64,000 nucleotides of DNA from Planctomycetota bacterium (GCA_009920765.1 RFZJ01000001.1:1-64000); one strand, 5' to 3'. Shown: positions 47,069 through 56,322, numbered from the stretch's first letter. A program made the numbers and translations. The notes: generated by a model not told the origin, from the sequence alone.

Positions 47069-48565
47069 ATGGCTATCAGCCCGACTACAATAGTTATCTT
47101 TGGTGCTTCAGGGGATTTAACGTCACGGAAGCTCATCCCTTCCCTTTATCGAATGGATCGCAAAGGAAGGCTACCTGAAAACATCAAAATTATAGGAGTG
47201 GCAAGATCTCCTTTTGATGATACATCATTCCGTTTAAAAATGGCCGACGCCATCAAATCTTTATCCGCAAACGACTGGAATGAGGAGGCTTGGAATAAGT
47301 TTGCCCCTCGATTGGGTTACGCCCGTGGCGATGCTTCAATGGATGGTGGCCTTGAAAACCTTCAATCCCAACTCGAAACAATTGAGAATGGCTTACCCGG
47401 CAACAGGCTTTATTATCTTTCCGTCGCACCTCAATTATATCCAGAAATCACAAAAAATCTTGGCAAACTAGGCATGGCAAGTTCCGTCGAGGGTAGTGCA
47501 TCCAGCCCGGGTTGGCGCAGGCTCATCATCGAAAAACCCTTTGGTCATGACCTTGCTACCGCCAAAAGCCTCAACAGGGTTATTCGAACTCATTTCCATG
47601 AAGACCAAATCTACCGAATAGACCATTATCTTGGCAAGGAGACGGTACAAAACCTTTTGGTTTTCCGTTTTGCAAACACTCTTTTCGAACCTCTATGGAA
47701 CAGTAACTACATTGATCATGTACAAATCACCGTTGCAGAAACAGTAACCATAGGCAATCGGGCTGATTACTACGATAACGCTGGTATTTTACGCGACATG
47801 TTTCAAAATCATCTTTTACAACTACTTTGCCTAGTCGCAATGGAAGCACCTGCACGATACGCGGCAGATCCTCTTCGAAATGAAAAGATCAAGGTACTTG
47901 ATGCCATGCCGGTTTTTTCTGTCGAAGAAGCACGACAGCGTATTGCCACAGGAAGATATCAAGGGTATTTGAATGAACGAGGTGTTAGCCCCAAATCCCA
48001 AACCCCTACCTTTGCTGCGGTTGAATTTTCCATCGATAACTGGCGCTGGAGAGGCGTACCCTTCTACCTGCGTTCTGGCAAAGGCCTGGCCTTACGATCA
48101 AGCGAAGTGGTAATCCAATTCCGTTGCCCTCCACACCTTATGTTCCCACTACCTCCAGGAAGCTCTATCCAGTGCAACAGGCTTGCCATTTGCATTCAAC
48201 CTGATGAGGGCATTCATTTAAACTTCATTACCAAGGAACCAGACCGGGATGGCACCGTTCTTGTGCCATCTGACATGGAATTTCACTACCGAAACGCTTA
48301 CGCCAATGTCAAAATTCCAGAATCATACGAAAGATTGCTTCAAGACGCACTAAATGGCGATGCATCACTTTTTATGCGCAGTGATGAAATTGAAAGATCT
48401 TGGGAACTAATCGAACCATTTCTGGTGGCAACAGAAGATTCCCATGCAAAAACACCCGAAGATTATCATATTGGTACCATGGGCACTCCGGGAGCTGACT
48501 CCCTGCTTGCCAAATATGGCCGTTCTTGGATATCGATGGGACTAGCTAAAAAACCTAAAACTTAG
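47069..48565 (+). CDS. zwf: Glucose-6-phosphate 1-dehydrogenase
   Basis: A 498-residue NADP-dependent enzyme opening the oxidative pentose phosphate pathway. NADP loop IFGASGDLTSRKLIPSL is at residues 9-25. Substrate and catalytic motifs are IIEKPFGHDL and RIDHYLGKETVQN, with GILRDMFQNHLLQLL and WRGVPFYLRSGK further on. The start at 47069 has AAGG 6 bases upstream and gives normal length; the frame stays open for 37 codons before it but that stretch does not read as Zwf. No pgl or gnd is beside it. DedA follows after 92 bases. Confidence 0.97.
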   Translation: MAISPTTIVIFGASGDLTSRKLIPSLYRMDRKGRLPENIKIIGVARSPFDDTSFRLKMADAIKSLSANDWNEEAWNKFAPRLGYARGDASMDGGLENLQSQLETIENGLPGNRLYYLSVAPQLYPEITKNLGKLGMASSVEGSASSPGWRRLIIEKPFGHDLATAKSLNRVIRTHFHEDQIYRIDHYLGKETVQNLLVFRFANTLFEPLWNSNYIDHVQITVAETVTIGNRADYYDNAGILRDMFQNHLLQLLCLVAMEAPARYAADPLRNEKIKVLDAMPVFSVEEARQRIATGRYQGYLNERGVSPKSQTPTFAAVEFSIDNWRWRGVPFYLRSGKGLALRSSEVVIQFRCPPHLMFPLPPGSSIQCNRLAICIQPDEGIHLNFITKEPDRDGTVLVPSDMEFHYRNAYANVKIPESYERLLQDALNGDASLFMRSDEIERSWELIEPFLVATEDSHAKTPEDYHIGTMGTPGADSLLAKYGRSWISMGLAKKPKT

Positions 48566-48657
48566 CTTACATTCTTATTGGTCTTGCCCAGATCTACAAA
48601 AGCGTTACGCTACTGCCTTGGGATGAATCTTTAGTTTCAGCCAAAAGGCAGGCTTCC

Positions 48658-49371
48658 ATGGATTGGATTTTGTATTTCGTTGATTTAATCAGGCATTTGG
48701 ATATACATCTTAACGACTTGGTAGGTACCATGGGGCCGTGGTTTTATCTTGCCATGTTTGCAATCATTTTCTGCGAAACAGGCTTGGTCATAACCCCATT
48801 TCTTCCGGGCGACTCCCTGCTTTTCACCCTTGGTGCAATGTGCATGTCCACCAATAGCGAACTAAACCTTCCCACAATGGGCCTGACTCTTTTGGCTGGG
48901 GCTGTTTTAGGTGATGCCATAAATTATTCTCTGGGATACTGGACTGGGCCAAGAGTTTTCAAATCTGAAAAATCATTTCTATTAAACAAAGACCATCTTT
49001 TGAAGGCGCAGCAGTTCTACGAAAAGTATGGAAAGAAAATGATCATTTTAGCAAGATTTGTTCCGATCATTCGCACCTTTGCACCTTTTGTTGCAGGCAT
49101 AGGAAAAATGACCTATCCAATCTTTTTGGCGTACAATGTGATCGGAGCCATTGCATGGGTGGGAATTTGCATGGGGGCAGGTGTACTTTTCGGGCAAATA
49201 CCATGGGTTAAGGAAAATTTTGAAGTGGTGATTGTTGGCGTCATTTTTATTTCAATCTTACCATTGGTCTACGAATATCTTCTTAGCCGAAGTGCTGCGC
49301 AAAAAAAAACGACAACTGATGCACCAGACATGAATGCACTTACTTCAGAATTCAAAAGCAAAGCAGGATAA
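48658..49371 (+). CDS. DedA family inner-membrane protein (VTT domain)
   Basis: A 237-residue polytopic protein of the DedA/SNARE-associated (VTT) family, linked to lipid carrier recycling and envelope proton-motive balance. Motifs are FCETGLVITPFLPGDSLLFTLG near the first membrane segments, LGDAINYSLGYWTGPRVF, and KYGKKMIILARFVPIIRTFAPFVAGI with the conserved Arg pair. Its last residues overlap nothing. A small cupin gene starts 1 base after its stop, so they are coupled. AAAGGCAGG precedes the ATG. Confidence 0.92.
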   Translation: MDWILYFVDLIRHLDIHLNDLVGTMGPWFYLAMFAIIFCETGLVITPFLPGDSLLFTLGAMCMSTNSELNLPTMGLTLLAGAVLGDAINYSLGYWTGPRVFKSEKSFLLNKDHLLKAQQFYEKYGKKMIILARFVPIIRTFAPFVAGIGKMTYPIFLAYNVIGAIAWVGICMGAGVLFGQIPWVKENFEVVIVGVIFISILPLVYEYLLSRSAAQKKTTTDAPDMNALTSEFKSKAG

Positions 49372-49372
49372 A

Positions 49373-49735
49373 ATGCCAAAAATCATCTCGACCCCCACAC
49401 AAATCGAGGCTGCTGGTACAGGCAACAAAATCATCCAAGAATTTTTTGGCAAGGTTACTTCAGCAGATTCCAACATTAGCATTGCAAAAATGCAAAGCCC
49501 TGAAGGTTGGTCTGAACCTGGGCAAACGCCTGAATTCGATGAATACACACTTGTATTAAAAGGTTGCATGCATGTTGAAACAAAAAATGGTTTAAAGATT
49601 ATCAAAGCAGGCCAGGCAATCCATACATTTGCAGGAGAATGGATCCGCTACAGCACCCCAGAAAAAGAAGGGGCCGAATACATTGCGATCTGCCTTCCTG
49701 CTTTTACCCCAGATACAGTCCACCGGGATAAATAA
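49373..49735 (+). CDS. Small cupin protein, EutQ-like
   Basis: A 120-residue single cupin domain (FDEYTLVLKGCMHVETKNG then IKAGQAIHTFAGEWIRYS). The usual His-x-His of motif 1 is absent, so metal binding is doubtful; the shape is closer to EutQ-type cupins. ATG 49373 follows the DedA stop by one base, with AGGA before it, so translation is coupled to the membrane protein. The biochemical role is unknown. Confidence 0.82.
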   Translation: MPKIISTPTQIEAAGTGNKIIQEFFGKVTSADSNISIAKMQSPEGWSEPGQTPEFDEYTLVLKGCMHVETKNGLKIIKAGQAIHTFAGEWIRYSTPEKEGAEYIAICLPAFTPDTVHRDK

Positions 49736-49826
49736 TTCGTTTTTTTAATCCATTCCGATTTGGTACTCTATCCTTGCTTTTAATTAATGAACAGCCATAT
49801 TATTGGTTACTCATTTAGGAATCTCA

Positions 49827-51164
49827 ATGGATAGCCTTCTACATCTTAAACTAACCGAAGCACAATGGATTTCGTTTATCACCCTTTTGGTAATTGGCCT
49901 TCCCGTTGCTGCATATATCTTAAGAACATGTCTCAGCTTGTTTAATGAAGAAATGCCCTCCTATCGAAAAGCTATGTTTATTGTCCCCGTTGTTGCCTTG
50001 GGTTCATATCTAGCATTCGATGTCCTTTCATATTTAGTCCTATTGGCTATAAGGGATAGTAAAACGATACAGCGTACAGCATTTGGGCAACCCGGGTTTG
50101 GGTTTTCGCAGTGGTTATTTACTGCATTACCTATTAAATGGGCAGTTATTTCATTCATCCCCCTGATCCGATACACACTTGTATTCATTGTGATTGCGAT
50201 TGCAGGAATATTACAGGTATTCTTTTTGACAATTCCGTTTAGGAAAGCCCTTTTTATCTTTGCAGCACAGTGGACAGCCAATCTGTTTGCGTACCTCATC
50301 ATCAGTAATGTTCTACACTTTTGTGCAGGACTTATTGGCCATTCTTCAGGATTGCATATTGATATTAACGCAAAATACGAAGCAGCGATTTCAAATGATA
50401 AAGCAAAAGAGGCATTAAATGAGGCCAATGAAGCTGTGAAAACTGGCCTTCATTCAGTACACGAAAGAGCAGATCCGATGCTCAATGAACTCAAAGAAAA
50501 CCTTAAACCGATAACAGACAGATTGCCAGCACCCGTAAATCGATTTTTAGATTCTGGAGGTTGGTGGCTGGTGATTGGCCTGCTAAGCGTGATCTTTATG
50601 CTATGGGCAAGATCGCTTTGGAAAAAAATCAAGCGTGCCTTTAGAAAAGGCAAACTCAACAAGAAAAAGCTACTGCTCTCATCTGAAAAATGGGCGTCTG
50701 GAGAACTCTTCGAAGATCTATCGATAATGACTCCCCCGATCAGTAGGCCGGGTAAGAATCGTGTGACCGTGAAAGGAATCCCCTCAAGAATATACCTTAT
50801 TATCATGGCAAAGGCAGGTGGCGCCGGCCCAGATTTAAGCGAAGAACAATCAGAGGCCATTTTAGACTATGTATTACCAGGGCTTGGCGAAGTTACGAGC
50901 CGGGATTACCCAAGAGTAAGAGTATGGGAACCGCAATATAGCCCAGAAGGATTCACCCAGATGTTTAATCAAAATATAAGGGTGCCAGAACCTAAAGGGA
51001 CAAAATCGAATTGGATAATAGCAAATGGCACAGTGAAAATGGGGCGTGATAAAATTTATCTAGGCATCGCCTTTTTTGCAGATGAGCCAAACCTTGTTCG
51101 AAATATTGCAATCAACAATGATCAATGGCTTGATGTTCTCCGCATCGAAACCCTGAATCAATAG
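49827..51164 (+). CDS. Membrane protein of unknown function
   Basis: A 445-residue protein. About four hydrophobic segments lie in the first 160 residues (FITLLVIGLPVAAYIL, AMFIVPVVALGSYLAF, LVFIVIAIAGILQVFFL, LFIFAAQWTANLFAYLII). An alanine/glutamate-rich helical stretch and another membrane segment near 242-260 (WWLVIGLLSVIFMLW) follow. The C-terminal 170 residues form a soluble domain (GIPSRIYLIIMAKAGGAGPDL) with no motif I recognise. AGGA lies 7 bases before ATG 49827. Its end overlaps the convergent pseudokinase gene by 7 bases. Such membrane-plus-cytosolic-domain proteins are frequent in planctomycetes. Confidence 0.75.
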   Translation: MDSLLHLKLTEAQWISFITLLVIGLPVAAYILRTCLSLFNEEMPSYRKAMFIVPVVALGSYLAFDVLSYLVLLAIRDSKTIQRTAFGQPGFGFSQWLFTALPIKWAVISFIPLIRYTLVFIVIAIAGILQVFFLTIPFRKALFIFAAQWTANLFAYLIISNVLHFCAGLIGHSSGLHIDINAKYEAAISNDKAKEALNEANEAVKTGLHSVHERADPMLNELKENLKPITDRLPAPVNRFLDSGGWWLVIGLLSVIFMLWARSLWKKIKRAFRKGKLNKKKLLLSSEKWASGELFEDLSIMTPPISRPGKNRVTVKGIPSRIYLIIMAKAGGAGPDLSEEQSEAILDYVLPGLGEVTSRDYPRVRVWEPQYSPEGFTQMFNQNIRVPEPKGTKSNWIIANGTVKMGRDKIYLGIAFFADEPNLVRNIAINNDQWLDVLRIETLNQ

Positions 51165-52540
51165 TTCTCAACCGACTCCCCATCATTATTAGTGGAATTG
51201 CGCCATTTACAAAAAGATTCAACGCTGAAGGAAATCACCCCGCCCATAATAAGACAAACCAGGCTCATAAAATGCCAGCCTGTGATTAGATGCAAAAAAG
51301 AAACAATTAGAAGACTTAGCACCGACCCCAACCCCAAAAATGTCAGATCTCTTATATCGGGATTAAATTCTGCAATAAGCTTCTTGATTGAAAATTCTTC
51401 ATCACCATCAGAAACATCAGTGTGCCCGGACACAACATTTTGAACTTTTCGGCTTGTAGTGGCTGTATTTTCAAAAGCAGGCATGGAGGGAACATAAGGA
51501 ACCGCAATATATTCCTCATTACGACCTGAAACCGCTTCCTCTTCTGCTGCCAATGAAACACGAAGGGCTTTTGCAGCATGAGTGATTTTTGCAGGCCTGT
51601 CTGCAACATTAGGAGAAACCATCTGATCCACCAATGATGCCAACTCTTCTGGGACTTCAGGCACCAGAGAATTGAGGGCGGGAAAAATCCCCGATCCCTC
51701 CACTTCAGCAGACAACTTACCTGCTAAAGCACTATAAAGTAATTTCCCAACCCTGAAATTCTCTTCTGCCAAGGTCAAATCTTTTAGCCCAGTAAAGCTT
51801 GCCCCACTGCTTACAGGAACAACATTACCTTCAGGAGAGACTTTAACCTCGGTGGCAATCATACCAGGCGAAATAAAAGCAGTGACAACCTTGACTGTTT
51901 TTGGCCCCTTGGGTTGGTTTTTATTTGCAGCAAGGATTACATCCGAATTTAAAAGGTTGCCACAAGGAACAGATTTTTCTTGTGCATGTGCTACAGCGAC
52001 CATGACAATCGCCAAGATTTTTGCAGCATTTTGATGAGGGATTTTACCACGTCTGGCGAGAATCATCTCCAGGCTTTCGCCCTCCAGGAATTCTCGGACA
52101 ATGTAACTGTGCCCGTTTGATTCACCCTTATCAACCAAGCCTGCAAGGTGCGGGTCCTTTACTTCCAAACCTATTTGCAATTGCCCCTGAAACTTCTTGT
52201 TTAAGGATGGGTCTTTTATCACTTCATCTTTGACAAATTGCAGGATAAACAGTTCGCCAAGGGGATTTTGTACTTTCACCCCTCCAGCATAAGCACCACT
52301 TTTTATTATTTCGATAACATTGTAATTTCCAATTTTAAGGGCCGACACTTTCCCGGACAAAAGCACCATAGCTTGAAATTCACTTAGAAACTTATTCAAC
52401 ACCAACCATTTAAGAAACATTTTTACATCAGCAGACTCAACCCGGTTTGCTTGAAACCATCGGTGCCTTGCACTTTCAACTTCCCTCGATGAAAGCAATT
52501 TCTTTTCTGTAATTAATTGAATTACTTGGTCAACATTCAT
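51158..52540 (-). CDS. Serine/threonine pseudokinase with C-terminal membrane segments
   Basis: A 460-residue protein. Residues 1-65 form a helical head with LNKFLSEFQAMVLLSGK, a segment often preceding planctomycete Ser/Thr kinase domains. The kinase fold spans about 70-330 (IGNYNVIEIIKSGAYAG, SYIVREFLEGESLEMILA, MVSPNVADRPA). Key residues are missing: the VAIK lysine is Gln (FILQFV), HRD is PCG, and DFG is AFI. Two membrane segments follow at about 398-440 (FLGLGSVLSLLIVSFLHLI, LVCLIMGGVISFSV). It should not transfer phosphate, and may act as a scaffold or receptor. It diverges from ilvN. Confidence 0.8.
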   Translation of the reverse strand: MNVDQVIQLITEKKLLSSREVESARHRWFQANRVESADVKMFLKWLVLNKFLSEFQAMVLLSGKVSALKIGNYNVIEIIKSGAYAGGVKVQNPLGELFILQFVKDEVIKDPSLNKKFQGQLQIGLEVKDPHLAGLVDKGESNGHSYIVREFLEGESLEMILARRGKIPHQNAAKILAIVMVAVAHAQEKSVPCGNLLNSDVILAANKNQPKGPKTVKVVTAFISPGMIATEVKVSPEGNVVPVSSGASFTGLKDLTLAEENFRVGKLLYSALAGKLSAEVEGSGIFPALNSLVPEVPEELASLVDQMVSPNVADRPAKITHAAKALRVSLAAEEEAVSGRNEEYIAVPYVPSMPAFENTATTSRKVQNVVSGHTDVSDGDEEFSIKKLIAEFNPDIRDLTFLGLGSVLSLLIVSFLHLITGWHFMSLVCLIMGGVISFSVESFCKWRNSTNNDGESVENY

Positions 52541-52697
52541 TTATACACCTAAAATTCATTATTATTGCTTAACGATTAATAGACTATTTTCAGATGTTAC
52601 AGCATTTCAAAAGCTATTTCACAATAAAAACACTCATACTTATTGCTAAAATCGCAAATTCCTAATATACCTACCCTATTACATTGGGAGATATTTT

Positions 52698-53195
52698 ATG
52701 CGTCATGTACTTTCTGCATTAGTTCAAAATCAGCCCGGCGTGCTAGCTCATATCTCTGGCATGCTTGCGTCGCGTGGATTTAATATCGAAAGCCTTGCCG
52801 TAGGCGAAACCGAAGATCCAAATCTTTCCAGAATGACTTTTGTTGTTCATGGCACAAATGCTGAACTTGAACAGGTTCGAAAGCAATTAGACAAAGTTGT
52901 TACCGCTGTTCGCGTAGACGATATCAGCTCCGAAAATTTCGTCGAGCGGGACTTGATGCTTATAAAAGTCCAAGCTCTTCCAACTCAAAGAGTTGAAATA
53001 TCTTTGCTCGTCGAAATGTTTCGCGGTAAAGTTGTTGATATAGGAACTGAGACTTTGGTCATTGAAATCAGTGGTCAGGAAACCAAGGTTGTTGCATTCA
53101 TTGACCTGATGAGACCCTATGGGATAATTGAACTAGCCCGAACTGGCAGAATTGCTTTGGTTCGAGGCAAAGGCAGCAAGGAGGTTAGGAATTAA
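52698..53195 (+). CDS. ilvN: Acetolactate synthase small (regulatory) subunit
   Basis: A 165-residue regulatory subunit of acetohydroxyacid synthase, which binds valine for feedback control of branched-chain amino acid synthesis. The N-terminal ACT domain (HVLSALVQNQPGVLAHISGM, GFNIESLAVG) and the C-terminal domain (KVQALPTQRVEISLLVEMF, FIDLMRPYGIIELARTGRI) are both complete. GGGAG precedes the ATG. The catalytic subunit gene ilvB is not in the window, which is unusual since the two commonly adjoin. The next gene starts within its stop codon. Confidence 0.95.
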   Translation: MRHVLSALVQNQPGVLAHISGMLASRGFNIESLAVGETEDPNLSRMTFVVHGTNAELEQVRKQLDKVVTAVRVDDISSENFVERDLMLIKVQALPTQRVEISLLVEMFRGKVVDIGTETLVIEISGQETKVVAFIDLMRPYGIIELARTGRIALVRGKGSKEVRN

Positions 53196-53500
53196 TGAGC
53201 AACCAGGAACTGATTCAATCTTCCACCCGAAGCCTTAACCCGGAAATTTCCAACCTTTTAAACACCCTTAAAATGGGCCAAAGAATCAGAGTCACTCTCA
53301 AACTTCGGGTCGGGAGCACTGCAACTTGGATGGCCCCCATTGAAGGCACCTTCCGACACTACAACTTCCTCTCAACCGGGATCGCAACCGATCGTATTCC
53401 AGAAGATGACATTGTTGTTGTGTGTGTTCATTTCACCAAAGATAATGGCGAACTAAGCAGTTTCACTGTGGACGACGATACAAAAATCGAAAAGCTTTAA
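53195..53500 (+). CDS. Hypothetical protein translationally coupled to ilvN
   Basis: A 101-residue protein; its ATG shares one base with the ilvN stop (TAATG), with GGAGG upstream inside ilvN. It is predicted beta-rich (MGQRIRVTLKLRVGS, DIVVVCVHFTKDNGEL) without signal or membrane segments, and shows no recognised motif. It could be a small SH3-like barrel. The tight coupling suggests a role linked to acetolactate synthase regulation, but there is no direct evidence. It converges with the RNase HII-like gene with 2 bases between. Confidence 0.75.
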   Translation: MSNQELIQSSTRSLNPEISNLLNTLKMGQRIRVTLKLRVGSTATWMAPIEGTFRHYNFLSTGIATDRIPEDDIVVVCVHFTKDNGELSSFTVDDDTKIEKL

Positions 53501-53502
53501 TT

Positions 53503-54459
53503 TTATCTGCTTCGCCAAACTTTTTCTTTACCCAAGCCCAATCCCCCCGCTTTTTCTTTGATTAGTTCGTAGAATCGAGGCGCATCACCGGGATAACCAG
53601 CGGTTGGCTCAATCCCAGGAACCTGCTCTGCCCAGTATGAATTAAATTGCTTCATCAACCTTTCCCGCATCCATTTTGCAAGCATACTCGCAAGGCCCAC
53701 CATGGGGTATTTCACATCTGCCTTGGGAAGAATTTTGAAATTCCAGTGCTGATCAGCCCCAAATGATTTGTAATTACTTTCGCTTAAGCCCTCCTGCCCA
53801 GCAAGAATCAAACCTTTGTTCAAAATATTCTGCAAAGTAGCGGCATAATTGTTTTTCCCGCCATGCTTATCCACAAATCCAAAAACAGAATCATCCTGCG
53901 AAAAGTTTGATTCAAAATGCCTGAAGATGTTTATCATTCCCTTGGATAAGACTGCACCTTTACTATCTTCTTTTTCAACAACTTCGTTGAATGCCAAAGG
54001 CGGGAGAATAAAAAACCTACAATCAAAGGAATCGAACCCACCTTCAAGGAAATTCAAACTGTTGATGGAATATAGAGCGGATGGGTCAAAAGTTGGAAGA
54101 AAAGTATCTTCTTCAGGTTTAAACCAATTTTCTTGGCTTAAATCACCTATCCCAAAAACGGACTTTTTTTTAAGCCAGTTTCCAAGGGTTTCACTAGTGC
54201 TGAAGAATGAAGCTACCGTTTTTTCCAATCCTTCAAGGCCTTCTTTAGCATAAGCTTTTTTAGAATCATCGACCAAGGGTTTTGAATCCTGCTTTTTCTT
54301 GGCAGATCTGGAAAGAGTTTTAAAAGATTCAACCCAATCGCCCTCCCCCTTCCATTTCGCCACTACTCCTGCCATCACAAATGGACCTAAATTTGGCCCA
54401 TATCCAGCCTCATCAATCCCGACCACCCATTGCTGTGTCGCATTCTGAAATTGGCTCAT
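53503..54459 (-). CDS. Divergent ribonuclease HII-like protein
   Basis: A 318-residue protein starting with the RNase HII-type signature VVGIDEAGYGPNLGP (residues 12-26; catalytic Asp16 and Glu17). FGFVDKHGG supplies the third acidic residue. MVGLASMLAKWMRERLM corresponds to the AxSxxAKxxRE helix, and GYPGDAPRFYE may supply the last acidic site. It is about 100 residues longer than ordinary RNase HII (near 200) because of an insertion after residue 45 (KTLSRSAKKKQDSKPLVDDS and onward). It may cleave RNA-DNA hybrids, or a specialised substrate. Divergent from the HIT gene. Confidence 0.72.
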   Translation of the reverse strand: MSQFQNATQQWVVGIDEAGYGPNLGPFVMAGVVAKWKGEGDWVESFKTLSRSAKKKQDSKPLVDDSKKAYAKEGLEGLEKTVASFFSTSETLGNWLKKKSVFGIGDLSQENWFKPEEDTFLPTFDPSALYSINSLNFLEGGFDSFDCRFFILPPLAFNEVVEKEDSKGAVLSKGMINIFRHFESNFSQDDSVFGFVDKHGGKNNYAATLQNILNKGLILAGQEGLSESNYKSFGADQHWNFKILPKADVKYPMVGLASMLAKWMRERLMKQFNSYWAEQVPGIEPTAGYPGDAPRFYELIKEKAGGLGLGKEKVWRSR

Positions 54460-54519
54460 AAATTTCTCGAAGTCTTTCTCAAATATTATAGCTTATTCTA
54501 TAACACAAGGAGACAAACA

Positions 54520-54864
54520 ATGCTTAGCGAAAACATATTCTTAAAAATCATATCGAAAGCAATTCCTGTAACCGTAATTCATGAAGATAGCGAATGCCTT
54601 GCATTTAACGATATAAATCCGCAGGCACCAGTTCATATTCTTATTATCCCGAAAAAAGAAATAAAAACGCATGCTGATTTAAAACCGGAAGATGGTCAAC
54701 TGATGGGACATCTTCATCTGGTTGCAACCAGGATTGCAAAAGATCTTGGTTTGGAAAAAGGCTATAGGTTGGTCATTAATTGCAAGGAAGCAGGCGGGCA
54801 GACCGTACCGCACATTCATATGCATTTGTTGGGCCGCAGAAATCTAAGTTGGCCGCCTGGTTAA
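54520..54864 (+). CDS. hinT: HIT family protein (HinT-like nucleotide hydrolase)
   Basis: A 114-residue HIT protein, the normal HinT length. The histidine triad is PHIHMHLLG (HxHxH) near the C-terminus, with INPQAPVHILIIPKKEI earlier. It hydrolyses purine nucleoside phosphoramidates and adenylated lysine. ATG 54520 has AAGGAG 6 bases upstream. It overlaps the convergent sulfatase-like gene by 4 bases. There is no obvious functional partner. Confidence 0.93.
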   Translation: MLSENIFLKIISKAIPVTVIHEDSECLAFNDINPQAPVHILIIPKKEIKTHADLKPEDGQLMGHLHLVATRIAKDLGLEKGYRLVINCKEAGGQTVPHIHMHLLGRRNLSWPPG

Positions 54865-56081
54865 TTTGCCAATAAAGCCTCGATTTTACCCTGTGCTAAA
54901 ACACCATCCTTTTCTAAAAGGCATATTGATTCTACAATTTTTTCCTGATAGTGAAGTTCTGTTTTAGAAATGTCATTAATCTCTAAAATATCATCGGGTA
55001 AGGCAAAATACTTAATCAAAGGGTCTGAACCAACAAGTTCTCCCTGCTTTAAAAAATAAGCCCTGGAACATGTTCGTATAACTTTTGAACCCGTTTTCGA
55101 ATCATGCGTGTAGGCAAATTTTCTGGCACAGTCTTCAATAAACTTGGTTTGCATGATGGATTTGCCTTTGTATCCACCGACGGAAATACCACAAATGTCA
55201 GCAATTGTAGGCGCCAAATCAACATCTTGAAAATAGCCCATCCGCCTTTGCCCTCCGTTACCCGACTTAGGTTTATAAACCAAAAACGGTAGGTGGGTAA
55301 ATTCACGGTACAACCATCCAGGCTTTGTGCCAAAAATTCCATGCTGCGAAGTTGCGCTTCCTCTGTCCGAAGTAATAATCACACTAAAATCTTCTTCGCC
55401 ATATTTTTCCTGAATTGAAGCAATCACTGCACCCAGCATATCATCGACTGCAGCCCAAGCCGCTGCACATCCCGCTGCCAACGCCAGATATGTTTTATCA
55501 TCACTTGAATCAAAATCCGCATCAGGATTGAGTATTGGAACTGGGAATTCCTCATCTTCCTCAACTTCTTCACGATTAAGGAAATAATCCTGCAACTCTT
55601 CCTGAACGGGGTCCAAAAAGTCTTTCCCTGCTTCCCATGGGGGAAGCAATGATGGCACCTCAATCCAAATCAGGGAGTTTTTATCATGCTTATTAAAACC
55701 AGAAGATTCAATCATTGCCTGATGGTACACAAGCGGACTAGGAGAATTGGTTGCAATACGGTTTTTAAATGTAAAATTGGAAGAAAAACCTTCGTTGGCA
55801 GGGTCTTTTGCGGAACCAATGAATTCAGTGATCCAACCATTATCTTTTAAAGTTTCAGCCCAACATGGCAAATTGGTTGGTAAAAGATGAGGCGTTTGAT
55901 AATCCCCACCAAGCCATACCTTTCGTATTTCATCCTCTTGATAACTACTGCAATAATAATGATCCAAAACCAAGCTTTGTGCTGCAATGACATTCAAATT
56001 TGGCATTTGTGTCCAATTATTGCCATAACAAGGCAAAAATGCTGTATTTGCACCTTTTAAAATAATGATGAAAACTTTCAT
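54861..56081 (-). CDS. Sulfatase/alkaline phosphatase-superfamily protein with degenerate active site
   Basis: A 406-residue protein from ATG 56081. It has the sulfatase layout: N-terminal KVFIIILKGANTAFLPCYGN, MPNLNVIAAQSLVLDHYYC, and a later ITSDRGSATSQHGIFG and DVDLAPTIADICGI. In active sulfatases the first strand carries two Asp for calcium, the CxPSR segment is modified to formylglycine, and the later motif reads D-H-G. Here the Asp pair is replaced (KG), the CxPSR site reads CSSYQEDEIR, and the His is Arg. An acidic insertion lies near 175-200. No signal peptide is evident. It probably lacks sulfatase activity; binding role possible. Confidence 0.72.
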   Translation of the reverse strand: MKVFIIILKGANTAFLPCYGNNWTQMPNLNVIAAQSLVLDHYYCSSYQEDEIRKVWLGGDYQTPHLLPTNLPCWAETLKDNGWITEFIGSAKDPANEGFSSNFTFKNRIATNSPSPLVYHQAMIESSGFNKHDKNSLIWIEVPSLLPPWEAGKDFLDPVQEELQDYFLNREEVEEDEEFPVPILNPDADFDSSDDKTYLALAAGCAAAWAAVDDMLGAVIASIQEKYGEEDFSVIITSDRGSATSQHGIFGTKPGWLYREFTHLPFLVYKPKSGNGGQRRMGYFQDVDLAPTIADICGISVGGYKGKSIMQTKFIEDCARKFAYTHDSKTGSKVIRTCSRAYFLKQGELVGSDPLIKYFALPDDILEINDISKTELHYQEKIVESICLLEKDGVLAQGKIEALLAN

Positions 56082-56322
56082 AATAATCGTTAATAACCAC
56101 AAGAATAAAAGTTATTTGTAACACCAATCAAAACATACAATTACAATTATAATGGCTTTAAGACCGTATGGTTAAAAGCTTTCTGAAAGGTTAGATTTAA
56201 AAGCACATGGATTTCAAACTAACTGGGTTTTATAAACCAATGTAATTTCAATGAAAATAAGACCAATTGCCAACACAATCTTGGGCAATGCTTTATTACG
56301 ATAGAAACTTGAACCACGGTAA

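Noticed and set aside
56082-56322. Molybdenum-cofactor riboswitch before the oxidoreductase-moa operon
   Set aside because: Only short isolated hairpins (5-6 bp, for example 56226-56238 and 56266-56289) are visible; nothing resembles the multi-stem Moco motif.
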